NCBI GenBank assembly: GCA_037447655.1 | Contig: JBBHKE010002118.1 | Span: 192,019-256,018, forward strand | Reading direction: 5' to 3' | Length of the DNA: 64,000 nt | Source of the DNA: Zygnema cylindricum | Lineage: Eukaryota; Streptophyta; Zygnematophyceae; Zygnematales; Zygnemataceae | Shown here: positions 19,640-29,820 of the stretch, piece after piece | How the letters are laid out: each line of letters begins with the position of its first letter | How positions within the stretch are numbered: position 1 is the first letter of the stretch | The notes under the pieces: model-generated | Told to the model about the DNA's origin: nothing | What the model saw: the letters and a program-made list of their open reading frames with translations, nothing else | Databases searched by the model: none | Program-made: the position numbers and the translations under genes

Positions 19640-20700
19640 CCCGAAATGTGTCTATTTTTTTCGTTGATCCTATGGGGGAGACTTGATTCAGGTGTACGAC
19701 ACTATTCACCACACCAATGCGACTACAGTTTTCGAGGAGGGATATGCTATTTAGGTTTCACATATTATTCTTTCCCTTCAAATAGATGTTATATTACACT
19801 TACACAAGGGGCCTCGGGTGCCCTTGTTTTTCAGACCTTACCGCTTTTTATCGTCAACCTTTATTTGTAGCTTTACAACAAGTGCAAGCTTCTATTCTCA
19901 TTCGATTGGCTATTGTTGTGGATCATCGGCTTGTTTCGAAACTCCTTCGACGCGCTTCCCCGAGATTGGGGAACTTTTATAGGGGTTGAATTAATCAAAC
20001 ATTGGTTTTTTTGCAGTTTGGTTTGGTACACCGCGAATCGTAATTAGAGTAAAGAAAAAGAAAAAAATACTTAGAGTTATGAACTCTAATTTGTGTGATA
20101 TAACTTTTTCGAAAAGGAATTTTACTCTAATTCAAGTAAGTACTATAATTTGGCACGCTAATATCTCTACTATAAATAAGGTATTTGTACAGTATCTGAC
20201 AAAATGTATAGTTTATTGTCACTATGACGTTTGCACTATGCAGTTTGCTAAAACGCAGTTACATGATAACGACCCGTATTAAATCATTATTTATACCTTT
20301 TTACTTATAAATGTACAATTTTGCACGGTCGGACATTGCCCGTACTCCACATTATTTAAAACGAACCTATATTAAAATTAAAAATGCTAATTAAACCTTA
20401 CCTTAAATAGTATAATAAAAATTTTAGAATCATTTACTCTATTTAACGTGATAGAGTCGAAATTTAGGGCGACCGAATTAGCGTTATTTACTCTAATTAC
20501 GATTCGCGGTGTAGTGTTAGTTCTGGTTCACTGTCGTGTTGTTGATTCTCATACTGCTTTTTCATTTCCGGTTTTTGGTTGTCTTGCCCTTTTCCAATGT
20601 GGTTGTTTCTTTTGTTAAGTTGTTTCCCTCCACGTTCAGCTTTCCAGTTTCACTTTTGGTTCCCATGTGGTGAAACACCATCGCACCTTCTGGAATAAGT
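19640..20700 (+). mobile_element. LINE relic L3, interrupted by a MITE
   Basis: The + strand matches the C-terminal part of the LINE coding region, with a large internal deletion. Peptides such as TAFYRQPLFVALQQVQASIL (split frames) correspond to the SFYRQRLSVALQRVQASILL segment of the copy at 27.99 kb. The 3' part after the MITE (20514 on) ends with a degenerate terminal hairpin (TGGTGAAACACCATCGC). The paralogue at 38640-39280 lacks the MITE. Confidence 0.65.
20029..20511. mobile_element. Complete TA-flanked MITE with empty-site control
   Basis: 483 bp with 25-bp perfect terminal inverted repeats (20029-20053 and 20487-20511) starting CACCGCGAATCGTAATTAGA. It is flanked by TA at 20027-20028 and 20512-20513. 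In the duplicated LINE relic the uninterrupted sequence TTGGTTTGGTAGTGTTAGTT carries one TA at 39090-39091. The target duplication is therefore TA, typical of Tc1/mariner/Stowaway-type elements. No coding capacity. Confidence 0.92.
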
Positions 20701-23342
20701 CTTTTGTGCAGTTGCAACAAAGACAAGCTATGCTAACCGTAACAAAATCGACTAACGTAGACAAGTTATTACATTTGTAAGTTTAACCCTCATTTTGGGA
20801 GTAAATCGCACAATTCATACAATTATTGAGTTATATTCCATACTGTTCAACGAAAACTGCACCATCCATCCTTAACATTAAGATAAGTTTCCTCCATGTA
20901 ATTACGCTACATGGATGTATAAAAAAACTGCATTGAGTTCTCAAACTAACCATTCTCTAGATGTCGGAAAAATTACATTTTTGCATTTCCATGCAATGTT
21001 TTAAAAAGAGGTTCGTACACTTGTTAGCTACCATACATGAATTATTCCCCACAACAATAAGCACAACATATGACTCGTAATTTGGCACTTACACAAATCA
21101 ATCTTTGTGAATACACCATTAAGCTACAATACAAATTAAGGGCTTTTATAGCTATTGATGCTGCCATGTGAGCAGCCCCAAAACCTCTCACAACTTAAAA
21201 AAAAATAGCCTTAATGACAATCATGTGTCGCCTGTAAATTCAATTTGAGTACAATGAGCTTGAAAGATTTTTAGTTACCAATCATCTTGAATTCAATAAA
21301 TCACAGAATCTTCCACAAATATTGATCCGTCCAAATTTGATAGCGGGCTAAATTGCACAAAAAAAAATGAATCGACCAAAACCTATTTAATTTCTGTTTA
21401 AATTGACTAGGAAATGCTGATAAACTAGATATTTTAAACTAGATATTTCAACTGTATTTATGCTTTGCACTTTATCCTTGAGAAGAACTATGTCCCCGAG
21501 AGTAAAACCCTAAAGTTGCCACATAGAAAAATAAATAAGAAATAGTCACGACTCACAATTTGATAAAAATCCTCACTCGAGGGAGATTGAAAGTGTTACG
21601 ATTCATTGAAAGAATCGTACGCGCGCGAAATCGGTTCGATTTCGCGAAAGAAAAACTGTACTTTCTAGAATGCGTCGAAAGTACTATAACGTACGTTTCG
21701 ATAAGGTTCTGTACGTTTCTAGAAATATATTTGTCGTTTCGTTTCGCGTCTAGAATTGTCATACGCCTAATTTAGTACGATAGTACTTCTAGTTTTGTCT
21801 AGTACATCTAGTTTTGTCTAGTACTTTCGTCTTAGCTTGTCGTTTTGCAATGTTTTAGTCCTTAGTGAAATTTAGAGTATTTTAGTCTAATCCGCGGACA
21901 GGTGGCAGATTTCTAGAGGCTTCTTGGCGGCGCACGCTCACACGTGTCATGCCATGGCAGGTATTGTATTTAAGGGACACCATGAATGTGTATTAATCAA
22001 TTAATTAAGCAAGGAACACAAGAAAGAAAAAAGACAAGGAGATAGAAGAGCAAAATTTGTAATTTCGGATTTTTATTAATATGAGAAATTTCCAAAATGT
22101 CTCTTCAATGTTGATAATGTTTTATATTCTGAATGCTTCTGCTGCTATAATTGTTTGTATGCGAGCTCAGAGTTTATTATCGATCATTTCACTTGGTATG
22201 GGAGCGGGTAGAGCTCCATTGTTTTATCTCCTTGTCTAGTGTTGGCGCATGGGGGGAAGGAACAAAAAGAAGTCCCCTTTCACTCCCTCCTCTTCAACTA
22301 CCCCCGTTTCTAATTTTTGGGAAAATTTGCCGACTCCCTATGATCCTCCTAAAGAAGAGAAAGAGTTCAGTTTTATTACATATACACTCGGTAAATCCTC
22401 CCACACTACCAAAAACTGTATAAAAATCTTTATCAACATTGAGTACAAGGTATGTTTAAGATTGAAAAATAGACAGAACAAGCCGCCAAATACTAATAAA
22501 CTGCAGGTCAACGAATTTTGGTAAGAATCTAAATCGGTTCATAAGTCAAAGCTGGTAATCTTGCCAGAAACAATATCACATTGTAACAATCCTGAAAAAA
22601 TATAACATTATATTATACTCAAACAACCAAACAGGGATCAAATTGCCATACATCGGAGAGGCAAAAATGACAGAGCAGAAAAATGTCACAAAGCAGAAAA
22701 TATGACAGAGGAAATGAATTGTACCAAGGATAAAATCAGGCACTTTTCGACACACTTATTTGCCACGAGTCTTTGTCACGAGTCTTTAAACCTCGCAAAC
22801 TCCCCGCAATGAATGAGAAATTTGTTCACAAATGCTCGCCTTTAATTCGTCCATTCATCCCCGATACAACAGTTTGTCGTTTAGCTGTGAAACAGAAAAA
22901 CCAACCAACAACAACCAGAAAAACATCACAAGAAGGAAGTCGTATTCCTAAAAGAAATAAGTGGACTCGGGATTTCCATCAAAAACATGTATATGTCAAA
23001 GAAGAAGTTCATTTCAAAACAAATCTAACTCTTCATTTCTTAATACAAAGTAGACCGACAATTCTAAATATTTCCTGTATTCTTTTCCAAACCAGAGAAC
23101 CTCAACGTTGATTAGCGTTTGTCCTAACCTGTACCTGATAGGTACCTTTAAGAAATAACATGTGCATATAAAATGGGGAGAGCAACTTTTTCTACCTCAA
23201 CCAAAGGAGAAGTCGCTCTATTTTCACACAGCCTAGGCAGGGAAGGATTAACTTCTAAAATTGTAATGAAATAAATTCAATTTTGCTCGGCCTATGCAAA
23301 TATGCGAACTTACTTTATACTGAAATTTCAATGAATGCTGAG
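20701..23342. other. Block 1 inter-unit sequence, no gene
   Basis: It mostly aligns with 39.28-41.48 kb. It includes the segment typical of mTERF 5' flanks (around 21.3 kb, TTGATCCGTCCAAATTTGA). About 21.5-22.4 kb is largely private to this block, including GC-poor palindromic words around TCGAAAG and CGTACG. No supported coding sequence. Confidence 0.45.
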
Positions 23343-23824
23343 CATAGTTGTTCACGGCGTTTAGTGCGAACGATTTAATCGCGACGAATTATACGTAACA
23401 ATCGCATTGAACCTTTTGAAAAAATCGTAAAAATCGTTAATGAATTTTCATCCGTACTATTCCGTACATGTAAACAAAAATAAATTTCACATATACTGCA
23501 GTTTGTACATTTTTCGTACATTTTACGTATCTTTTCGACTTAGTCCGTACATTTTTGGAAAAATTCCGTACATTTCCGTAAAATTTATGTTCAGTTTACC
23601 GGACAGAAAGTACGACGAAGTGCAACGTATCTTTTCGCCAAATTCCGTACATTTACCGTACAAAACCGTACAGCAATCGTAAAATGCCGTACAGTTTCCG
23701 TAAATTAGCCTTTCAGTTTTCCGGACAGAAAGTACATCGCGTTTTTTTCCGATTTATTCAAAAGTCACGAATTATACGTTTTAATCGGAAAAAAGGAAAA
23801 AATCGCGCGATTTGAACAACTATG
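23343..23824. mobile_element. hAT-like element, 8-bp TSD, empty site known
   Basis: 482 bp, ends CATAGTTGTTCA and TGAACAACTATG, flanked by ATGCTGAG (23335-23342 and 23825-23832). The duplicated block shows the empty site with one ATACTGAG at 41482-41489. Subterminal regions are rich in CGTACA and AATCG words. No transposase frame. The 8-bp duplication assigns it to hAT. Confidence 0.9.
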
Positions 23825-24019
23825 ATGCTGAGGCAAACTCAAGATCTCTTAAACTAGGGTATAAGGGAAGAAAATAGTCCAGCATGGAACAGAGCCCAGG
23901 AAGAGAGAAGATTCAGTCTATAAAAACAGGAACACTATTTCACGCCGGTCACCAGCCTGAATTGAAATACAAACGAGCCAATTAAGTCATGAATTTTAAT
24001 CGAAACAAGAAAACAAAAA

Positions 24020-24134
24020 CTCACATATTTGTCTGACGAAGGCTGGGCCTGCAATTTCATTGGCTACAGAGGACAAATCCGACAATTCATATTCAAGAAT
24101 TCCAAAACGACGTCAACAAACCCATCATAAACTG
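24020..24134 (-). pseudogene. Exon-like relic (companion exon 2), unit B
   Basis: Counterpart of 11929-12036 with the same TTTTTTGACAG acceptor and a GTGAGT donor. An in-frame TAG interrupts the shared frame, so it looks dead if it was coding. Confidence 0.3.
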
Positions 24135-24240
24135 TCAAAAAACAAGAACAAAAGTGAAATTGTGTGAGTTGTACAACATGAACACCAGTACCTTAAAACA
24201 AGAAACCAATATACAGCAAAGAAGCGTGGCAAGTTAACAA

Positions 24241-24433
24241 CTAGTTCATCCTACTAGTTAAAAAAATATGCTTATAAATGGTATACTCTAAAACCGGTGC
24301 ATTTGCGATTGACAAGACTGTTTCACCCAAAGTTGTTATTTCAAATGTAGGATAAGGGCAAGTTCTGCACATCAGCAGCTTCATCATCTCACACCAAACA
24401 CCTAACTCATTTGAAAAAGCCAAACAAACTTCT
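24241..24433 (-). pseudogene. Conserved exon R, unit B copy
   Basis: Acceptor GATGCAG, then AFSNELGVWCEMMKLLMCRT with CPYPTFEITTLGE. Open for about 60 codons to a stop at 24241. Compared with unit A, changes are scattered but the Cys and the NE…CEM motif remain. Function unknown. Confidence 0.4.
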
Positions 24434-25122
24434 CTGCATCTACTTTATTCATTTTTCAGCCCTGATTTGAGAGGGCCCATGCAAACAATGCCACAAAACT
24501 CCAACAATCTCTGCAAACAAAAAAAGAGTTGGCGGCTGTATTTCCAGTCAGTTGTGTTGAATGACAAAAACGTCAAAAAATAATATCCCAAAGCAAAAAC
24601 AGCATTCGTCACTGCACCCTTCTCAAAATTCACACAATACCACCCCACTTACAATCACACACTTACTCGAAACTTTATCTTAAATTTCTGACAATGTAGT
24701 TTCCTCAAGCTTTCCCTTCCTCAAGTCTTCCCTGTCTCAAGCCTTCTCGGCATAGAGCAACGACAGAAGGATCGAGCGAATTCAAAAAGTTATAACCTGT
24801 GACAATCAAAGAGAATCACAGTCGTTTTATGAATCCCTTCAGATTCCCTTTATCATCCTCTCTGCAGAGTAACATATATCTCATAGCAAGTTCACTGTTC
24901 CATCCTTGATAAAAGGAGAGCGTACAAAAGAACCAAAAACGATGATTTCATAATTGATTCAAACGCTGACAACAGTAATCGGCCTTCGTGTTTTATAGGC
25001 TCCCCAACCGGCAAAAGGCAGAATGAGTACCAATGGAAATAATGAGAACAAGCAAACACCATTACCATGGAGGCTAAAAACACAATGAGACAATGCAGGA
25101 ATTTTTGAGCTCACACTTTATG

Positions 25123-26403
25123 TCACATTAACAAAACGTTGAATCGTTTTTCAAATGCCTCATTTGAAGGATTGAATATGATGCTTAACGAATAGTCACC
25201 ACTCTCTATTTTGGCCTTCACCAGGGCATCATAACGTGGCCTCAATCGCTTTTCAAGAGACAATGTAAGAACCGTTGGGTATGCAGCCACATCCTCTATG
25301 CTGCGTCCCATTTCCTTCACCAAAAACTCCAATTTAGGGTCGAAGGTCTCGCAGGAGGAGCCTAAAAGTGTGGGAGAAAGTTGAATCATTTTTAGGCCTT
25401 TCTCTTCTCCAAAATGTTGCTGAAGCTGTTTGTACGTCTGTTGCATTGTGGAAGTTGGGGCCACGAGAATGGACGGGTGTTTCACCAAAAGCCGTTTTGC
25501 AATGTCATTGCCAAACAACTCTTGTAGCCCTTTGGCCCTTTGCTGTAAGGCTCCGGGGGTTCTACAACCAAGAATGGGAAATTTTAGAAGAATAGTTACA
25601 CCATGGGGATCTGGGAAAATGGATTTCACTGCCTCTATCCCTTCTTTAACGGTTTTATCACTAGATGATAATATGTTTGGGTACTTCTCCAACATACAAG
25701 CAGTGATGGGCACATCTAGACTCGCCCACAGCTGCAATTTGGATTCAAGAGTGGCAGGAGAAAGGTTTAGAACCATTGGCCAAGCAGAAACTAATTTTCC
25801 TAAATTTTGCACCTCCAAAGTGTCTTGGAGATAGTCGAGTACGGATTCATGTTGCTCATCTGTACCAGAAAGGATTTGCTGCCGCTTATTAGAATCACTC
25901 TGCAAAGCTTTGAAGAATTGCTGTGAGTCAATTCCATACCTACGGAAAATGGCTGCCTTCCTAAGAATATGCTGTTTGTTTTTTACAAGGCCGACAGAAT
26001 GCTTCTTTAGAAGTCGCTCCAACTGCGGCTTAGAGCATCCCAGACTGAGCAGAATCTGAGTGACATCTGCCACGTCAGCTTCTGAAACTGCCAATCCACG
26101 GCTAACCTTTGCCACGTCAGCTTGTAAGTTCCCAGCATCCCCTCCTGGTTTTGCGGCGTGCCCTTCCCCGCCCCCTGCCCCGGGCTGGTCTTCGGCCTCG
26201 CATCGGGCCTTGGGTGGGCGGCGAGGGCGACAGTGCAGGCGGGCGAACTGCTGCCAGGAGGAGTGGTGGGGGGGTGCGGCTGGCTTGGCTTGTGGCACGT
26301 GTGGAGGGAGAGCTGGCGGCCGGCTGGACGGAGAGAGCAAAGCGAGGAGAGAAGAGAGAGAGCGAGAGAACGGACGGAGGAGGCGCCGGGACCCCCAGGC
26401 CAT
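25123..26403 (-). CDS. mTERF family protein, copy B (intact)
   Basis: 426 codons, co-linear with copy A. Transit-like N-terminus (MAWGSRRLLRPFSRSL…), then a linker of the second type (NLQADVAKVSRGLAVSEADV) instead of the AEGRDHVARGRE linker of A and E. Six mTERF repeats; the last carries PTVLTLSLEKRLRPRY. It ends …FNVLLM with TGA, and a GTGAGC donor-like site follows after the same 8 nt as in A. It is nearly identical to copy D over the repeats, which marks B and D as products of the block duplication. Probably the functional member of that pair. Organelle target unknown. Confidence 0.9.
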   Translation of the reverse strand: MAWGSRRLLRPFSRSLSSLLALLSPSSRPPALPPHVPQAKPAAPPHHSSWQQFARLHCRPRRPPKARCEAEDQPGAGGGEGHAAKPGGDAGNLQADVAKVSRGLAVSEADVADVTQILLSLGCSKPQLERLLKKHSVGLVKNKQHILRKAAIFRRYGIDSQQFFKALQSDSNKRQQILSGTDEQHESVLDYLQDTLEVQNLGKLVSAWPMVLNLSPATLESKLQLWASLDVPITACMLEKYPNILSSSDKTVKEGIEAVKSIFPDPHGVTILLKFPILGCRTPGALQQRAKGLQELFGNDIAKRLLVKHPSILVAPTSTMQQTYKQLQQHFGEEKGLKMIQLSPTLLGSSCETFDPKLEFLVKEMGRSIEDVAAYPTVLTLSLEKRLRPRYDALVKAKIESGDYSLSIIFNPSNEAFEKRFNVLLM

Positions 26404-26770
26404 GGAATTGCCAAGGGGAAATGAGAGGCGAGAAGACTTGTAGCGAGGAAATGAGAGAGGGAAGAGATGAAGACGGAAGAGTCCTCGAGAAAAGAGCCGT
26501 CTTAAAAGTGTTAAATTTAAAATTTAAACAATTTTGCCGGCCGTCTACTCAAACGGCAAATTCAAACCATCTTTTGAAAGGCGCGTCGGACAGGAATTCA
26601 AATGCTTCTGTAGAATTAGCAGTGGTTTGCCAGTGAGACAGTTTCACCGTAATTTAAGCTAGTACTGTAGCAACACTCATGTGAACCTGAGTGGTTAACA
26701 CTGAGAGCCACGTGGCAATGTACTCTTTTTTGAACCTCGCGGCATATGGCGTCAACCGAGACGTCATCAA
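26404..26770 (-). promoter_or_regulatory. mTERF-B upstream region
   Basis: It has the conserved block CCGGCCGTCTACTCAAACGG (26528-26547) about 125 bp before the ATG. The remainder diverges from the other units beyond about 26640, where private repeats begin. Promoter role inferred from conservation. Confidence 0.4.
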
Positions 26771-27570
26771 AACTGGTCTACTGCTGATGTAACGTCGACA
26801 AACAAAATCGAATTTACAGCATCGGCAGCAATTTCACATCGTCATGTCGATCCTCGATCGGGATCAAAACATGGTAAGTTTCACATCGACGTTTCGGCCA
26901 TACTTTTAAAATCATCAATGTCGTATTACGTCGTTTAATTCACCATAAAAAAAATAAAAGTCGGTTACGGTCGGTTAACCAAAAAACCAAAAAAAATGAA
27001 AATTTTGTACTGTCCATACAATCCAACATTATTGTACTTTGAACTTTTTGGTATCGTGGAAGTACGTGACATCATGATTAGCGTCGCAAATCTGACACGG
27101 TAGTAACACTTCATTTCGCAAATCTTGGGGAACGCGACAAATCGTAATTATTGGCTTATTCATATGTCGTACCTTATTGCAAAGTACATTAACGCTAATA
27201 ACAATGAGCGTTGTAATTTTGTACTTTTTTCGGTTACGCGCGGGCACGGTTAGTCGCGAGAAATCGAGTTTCGGTTAACTTTTATTTTCGTAAACGCCGG
27301 TCGGTTAACGGTTAACAATTTTGGAGCGTGACTCAACCCGGTCGAGCGTCGGTTACTCAAATTTTGAAAAAAAAAAAAACGGTCGGTTTCGGTTATGTAA
27401 AATTTTGACTTTTGCGACCTCTGCTGCTGATGTAACGTCGACAAACAAAATCGAATTTACAGCATCGGCCGCAATTTGACATTGTCATGTCGATCCTCGA
27501 TCGGGATCAAAACATGGTAAGTTTCACATCGACGTTTCAGCCATTCTTTTAAAATCATCAATGTCGTATA
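26771..27570. repeat. 150-bp direct repeats flanking a 500-bp insert
   Basis: 26771-26925 and 27422-27570 are about 95% identical, beginning CTGCTGATGTAACGTCGACA and ending near AATCATCAATGTCGTAT. The insert between them is rich in CGGTTAAC/GTCGGTTA words and ends with TTTTGCGACCTCTG. Part of the repeat end recurs near 46.23 kb. It could be a tandem duplication with an insertion, a TRIM-like element, or a hAT-type insert that duplicated flanking DNA. Confidence 0.6.
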
Positions 27571-27759
27571 CATCGATTGGCATAAATTATCGGCGCATCA
27601 AACTTCGGTCCGATACGCTATGCAACTAGATCCACGGTGTACCGTTACTTGAATTTATATTGAACACTCTATTTTACTCGGACAACCTTATGGAATACTA
27701 GGAAAAAATAGTCTCGACCGACATAGGCGTCCAAGTCAAAAAAGATTCATTGCAGGATA

Positions 27760-29260
27760 AATTAAAAAGCACGATGGTAAACCATCTGAGTCTGGGGGTA
27801 CAAAAGGGGTGGCATGACCAACACTGAAAAACAACAATAAAAAACAAAAAGAGCGACAAGAACACACCCTAAAAAAAGGAAGCAACAACAAGGAAAATAA
27901 AAGCACCCTAACTCAAAATGAAAAGCACGGCAACTCACAAAAACAAAATACAAACCCCAACCCCAACCCCAACCCTAACTCAATTAAATATCTACGAAAA
28001 ACAACTCCGTAAGTCCCCCCAGCCCGGGGGAGCACGTTGAGGGAGTTCCGGAGCACGGCGACGATCCATAACCGCAACAGTCGATCGGAGGAGAATAGAA
28101 GCCTGCACTCGTTGTAGAGCCACAGATAAGCGTTGACGGTAAAAAGAAGTAAGGACCGAAGGAGGAGGGCTCCCAGGTCCTCGACGCTCGAAAGCACGTC
28201 GAGCACAAGTACGGAGAAACTCGTCCAGTGCAACACCCAAACAACCAAAGATCTCGACCGCCATCGGGATAAAGTCATCCATAGGGTCCCGGTGGGCATA
28301 ATCACGCTCTTTCGCCTTAGCAGCATCACGAGCTGCCACCCCAAGATGTCGAGCCGCCTGACCAACAACTGTAGATGAAGTAGGGTTCGCCAGAACAATT
28401 TCACCGAAAATGCGACGGGCACCATCAAGAAAAACAACATCGATCCGACGCGAGGGAATAATATGAGAAACCTCTCGACGCACAGAAAAGCCCCCTTCTG
28501 AAGCAATAGTGGCAACGGTGTCTCGAATAGTGTCGTGCGCCTGGATCAAATCTCCCCCATGGGAGCAACGAAGCAAATGGACACCATCGGGCCCCAAGAC
28601 ACGACCACATGCACAAACAAGAGAGCCAAGTAAAAGAGGATGGGGGAGGCCGAGGCGAAACCGAAGGGCAGTGGTGAACTGAGCTGGTGAGAATCGGAGA
28701 GTGGACAAACTAGGTGTGGCAAAAAGCCAAGACCCAGAACCAAGTCCACCACAAGAGAGAAGACGGGCACGAGAAGAATCGGAGGGAAGCGCCGTGAGAA
28801 GCTTGGATTTAATGGTGGCGACAACCCGGTCGGAAATCGATTCCTGGACACGCTCAACAGATTTTGTAACAAGGGTCGAGAAAATCGGCACATCCACAAG
28901 GGAATGGGGAGGAAGAGAACGTGACGCGTCCAATAGAGATCGCTGGAAGGCGAACACACCGTCTGAAACCCGGGGGATAACAGTAGCTAGAACGGGGGTG
29001 TCCCCAGCCAAGAAACGGGAAACAAGAGTAGAGGCAATAAGACACCAACTTCCCAAATAGGCAGCTGGAGCAACACGAGCGGTCGATAATAGACCCAACC
29101 CCCCAGCAGAGACTGGGAGGGATGCCTGAATGCGGGCCGATGGCCCAGACTCGCGATCAAATGCCCTACGACCTAACAGAGAGTGGAGGACGTCCATGAG
29201 GCGATCGTCAAAAGCCGAGAGAGAGGAGAGAAATGTCGAGGTGGGAGGGGGAGTACGAGT
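27760..29260 (-). mobile_element. 5'-truncated non-LTR retrotransposon (LINE), best copy
   Basis: About 1.5 kb on the - strand. It holds the C-terminal coding region (27992 to about 29240), a 3' UTR with a CCCCAA-rich stretch, and the 3' end TGCCACCCCTTTTTGTACCC … GATGGTTTACCATC (hairpin 27773-27786) GTGCTTTTTAAT. It is absent at the corresponding place of block 2 (around 46.44 kb), so it is a recent, block-specific insertion. It probably arose by target-primed reverse transcription that stopped early. Confidence 0.85.
27992..29197 (-). pseudogene. LINE ORF C-terminus with zinc motif and nuclease-like domain
   Basis: Open frame of 401 codons, extendable upstream in frame to about 29240 where the element is truncated. 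Residues about 1-60 are the post-RT region (QASLPVSAGGLGLLSTARVA, then APAAYLGSW). Near residues 190-210 is a CxC…HxxxC motif (VCACGR … GVHLLRC). About 40 residues later RRIDVVF and GEIVLANP fit a PD-(D/E)XK-like restriction-type endonuclease, as in RLE-type non-LTR elements (R2, Utopia, Dualen/RandI groups). The reverse transcriptase proper is missing, so the copy cannot move. The exact clade is not settled. Confidence 0.75.
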
Positions 29261-29269
29261 AAAGCCTTT

Positions 29270-29820
29270 TACCTCAACTTCCCACTTCCCTTCATGCTTT
29301 TTTTGTTCTTTTTGAATGCCTCCGCATCACCCTTGGTTCTCTCGCTCGTGGGAAGTACTTTATCCATCCTTTTACAGTCAAACAGGTACAAAGGAGAGGT
29401 ATAATACTCAGTGCCTAACGCTCTATCTTGACCTACATGTAGAAATTGAAAAACACAGAGGTCGATCAATCCCTGATTTCATCCTATTGAAAAGAAAATT
29501 CAAAAACTGTAGTTGCTCAACCGCTTTCAGTTTACTGTTCCTTTTTTTGTAACTGACATATACCTAGTAGTGATGAAAGTCGCATCATTCTCTACTGAAT
29601 AACTTTCCCACACAAATAAGACTTTTTCGTTTTCCGTTACCATGCACAAAAAAATGGTTTACTTACACCTTTTCCATAAAACTGTTTACAGTTACTATTA
29701 CCAAAGGGCAACAAATTACCCTCTGACTTGACCCTCTTGACTGTTGTTCATACAGCTACCTCACTACCTTTCATGAATTCTTTACATTTTTTTTAGTAAA
29801 ACTACATCGCATTGTATTTA
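29270..29820. other. Inter-unit flank, no gene
   Basis: It partly aligns with 46.44-46.65 kb (e.g. TTTCAGTTTACTGTTC and CATATACCTAGT). No coding signal. Confidence 0.4.

Noticed and set aside
26771-27570. LTR retrotransposon or TRIM
   Set aside because: Repeats lack TG…CA ends, and no primer-binding site or purine tract was recognised. Left as an unclassified repeat.
27955-27980. CCCCAA/CCCTAA run resembling an interstitial telomere
   Set aside because: Only about four units, changing sequence, and located in the 3' UTR of the LINE copy. Not the TTTAGGG-type repeat expected, and no chromosome-end context.
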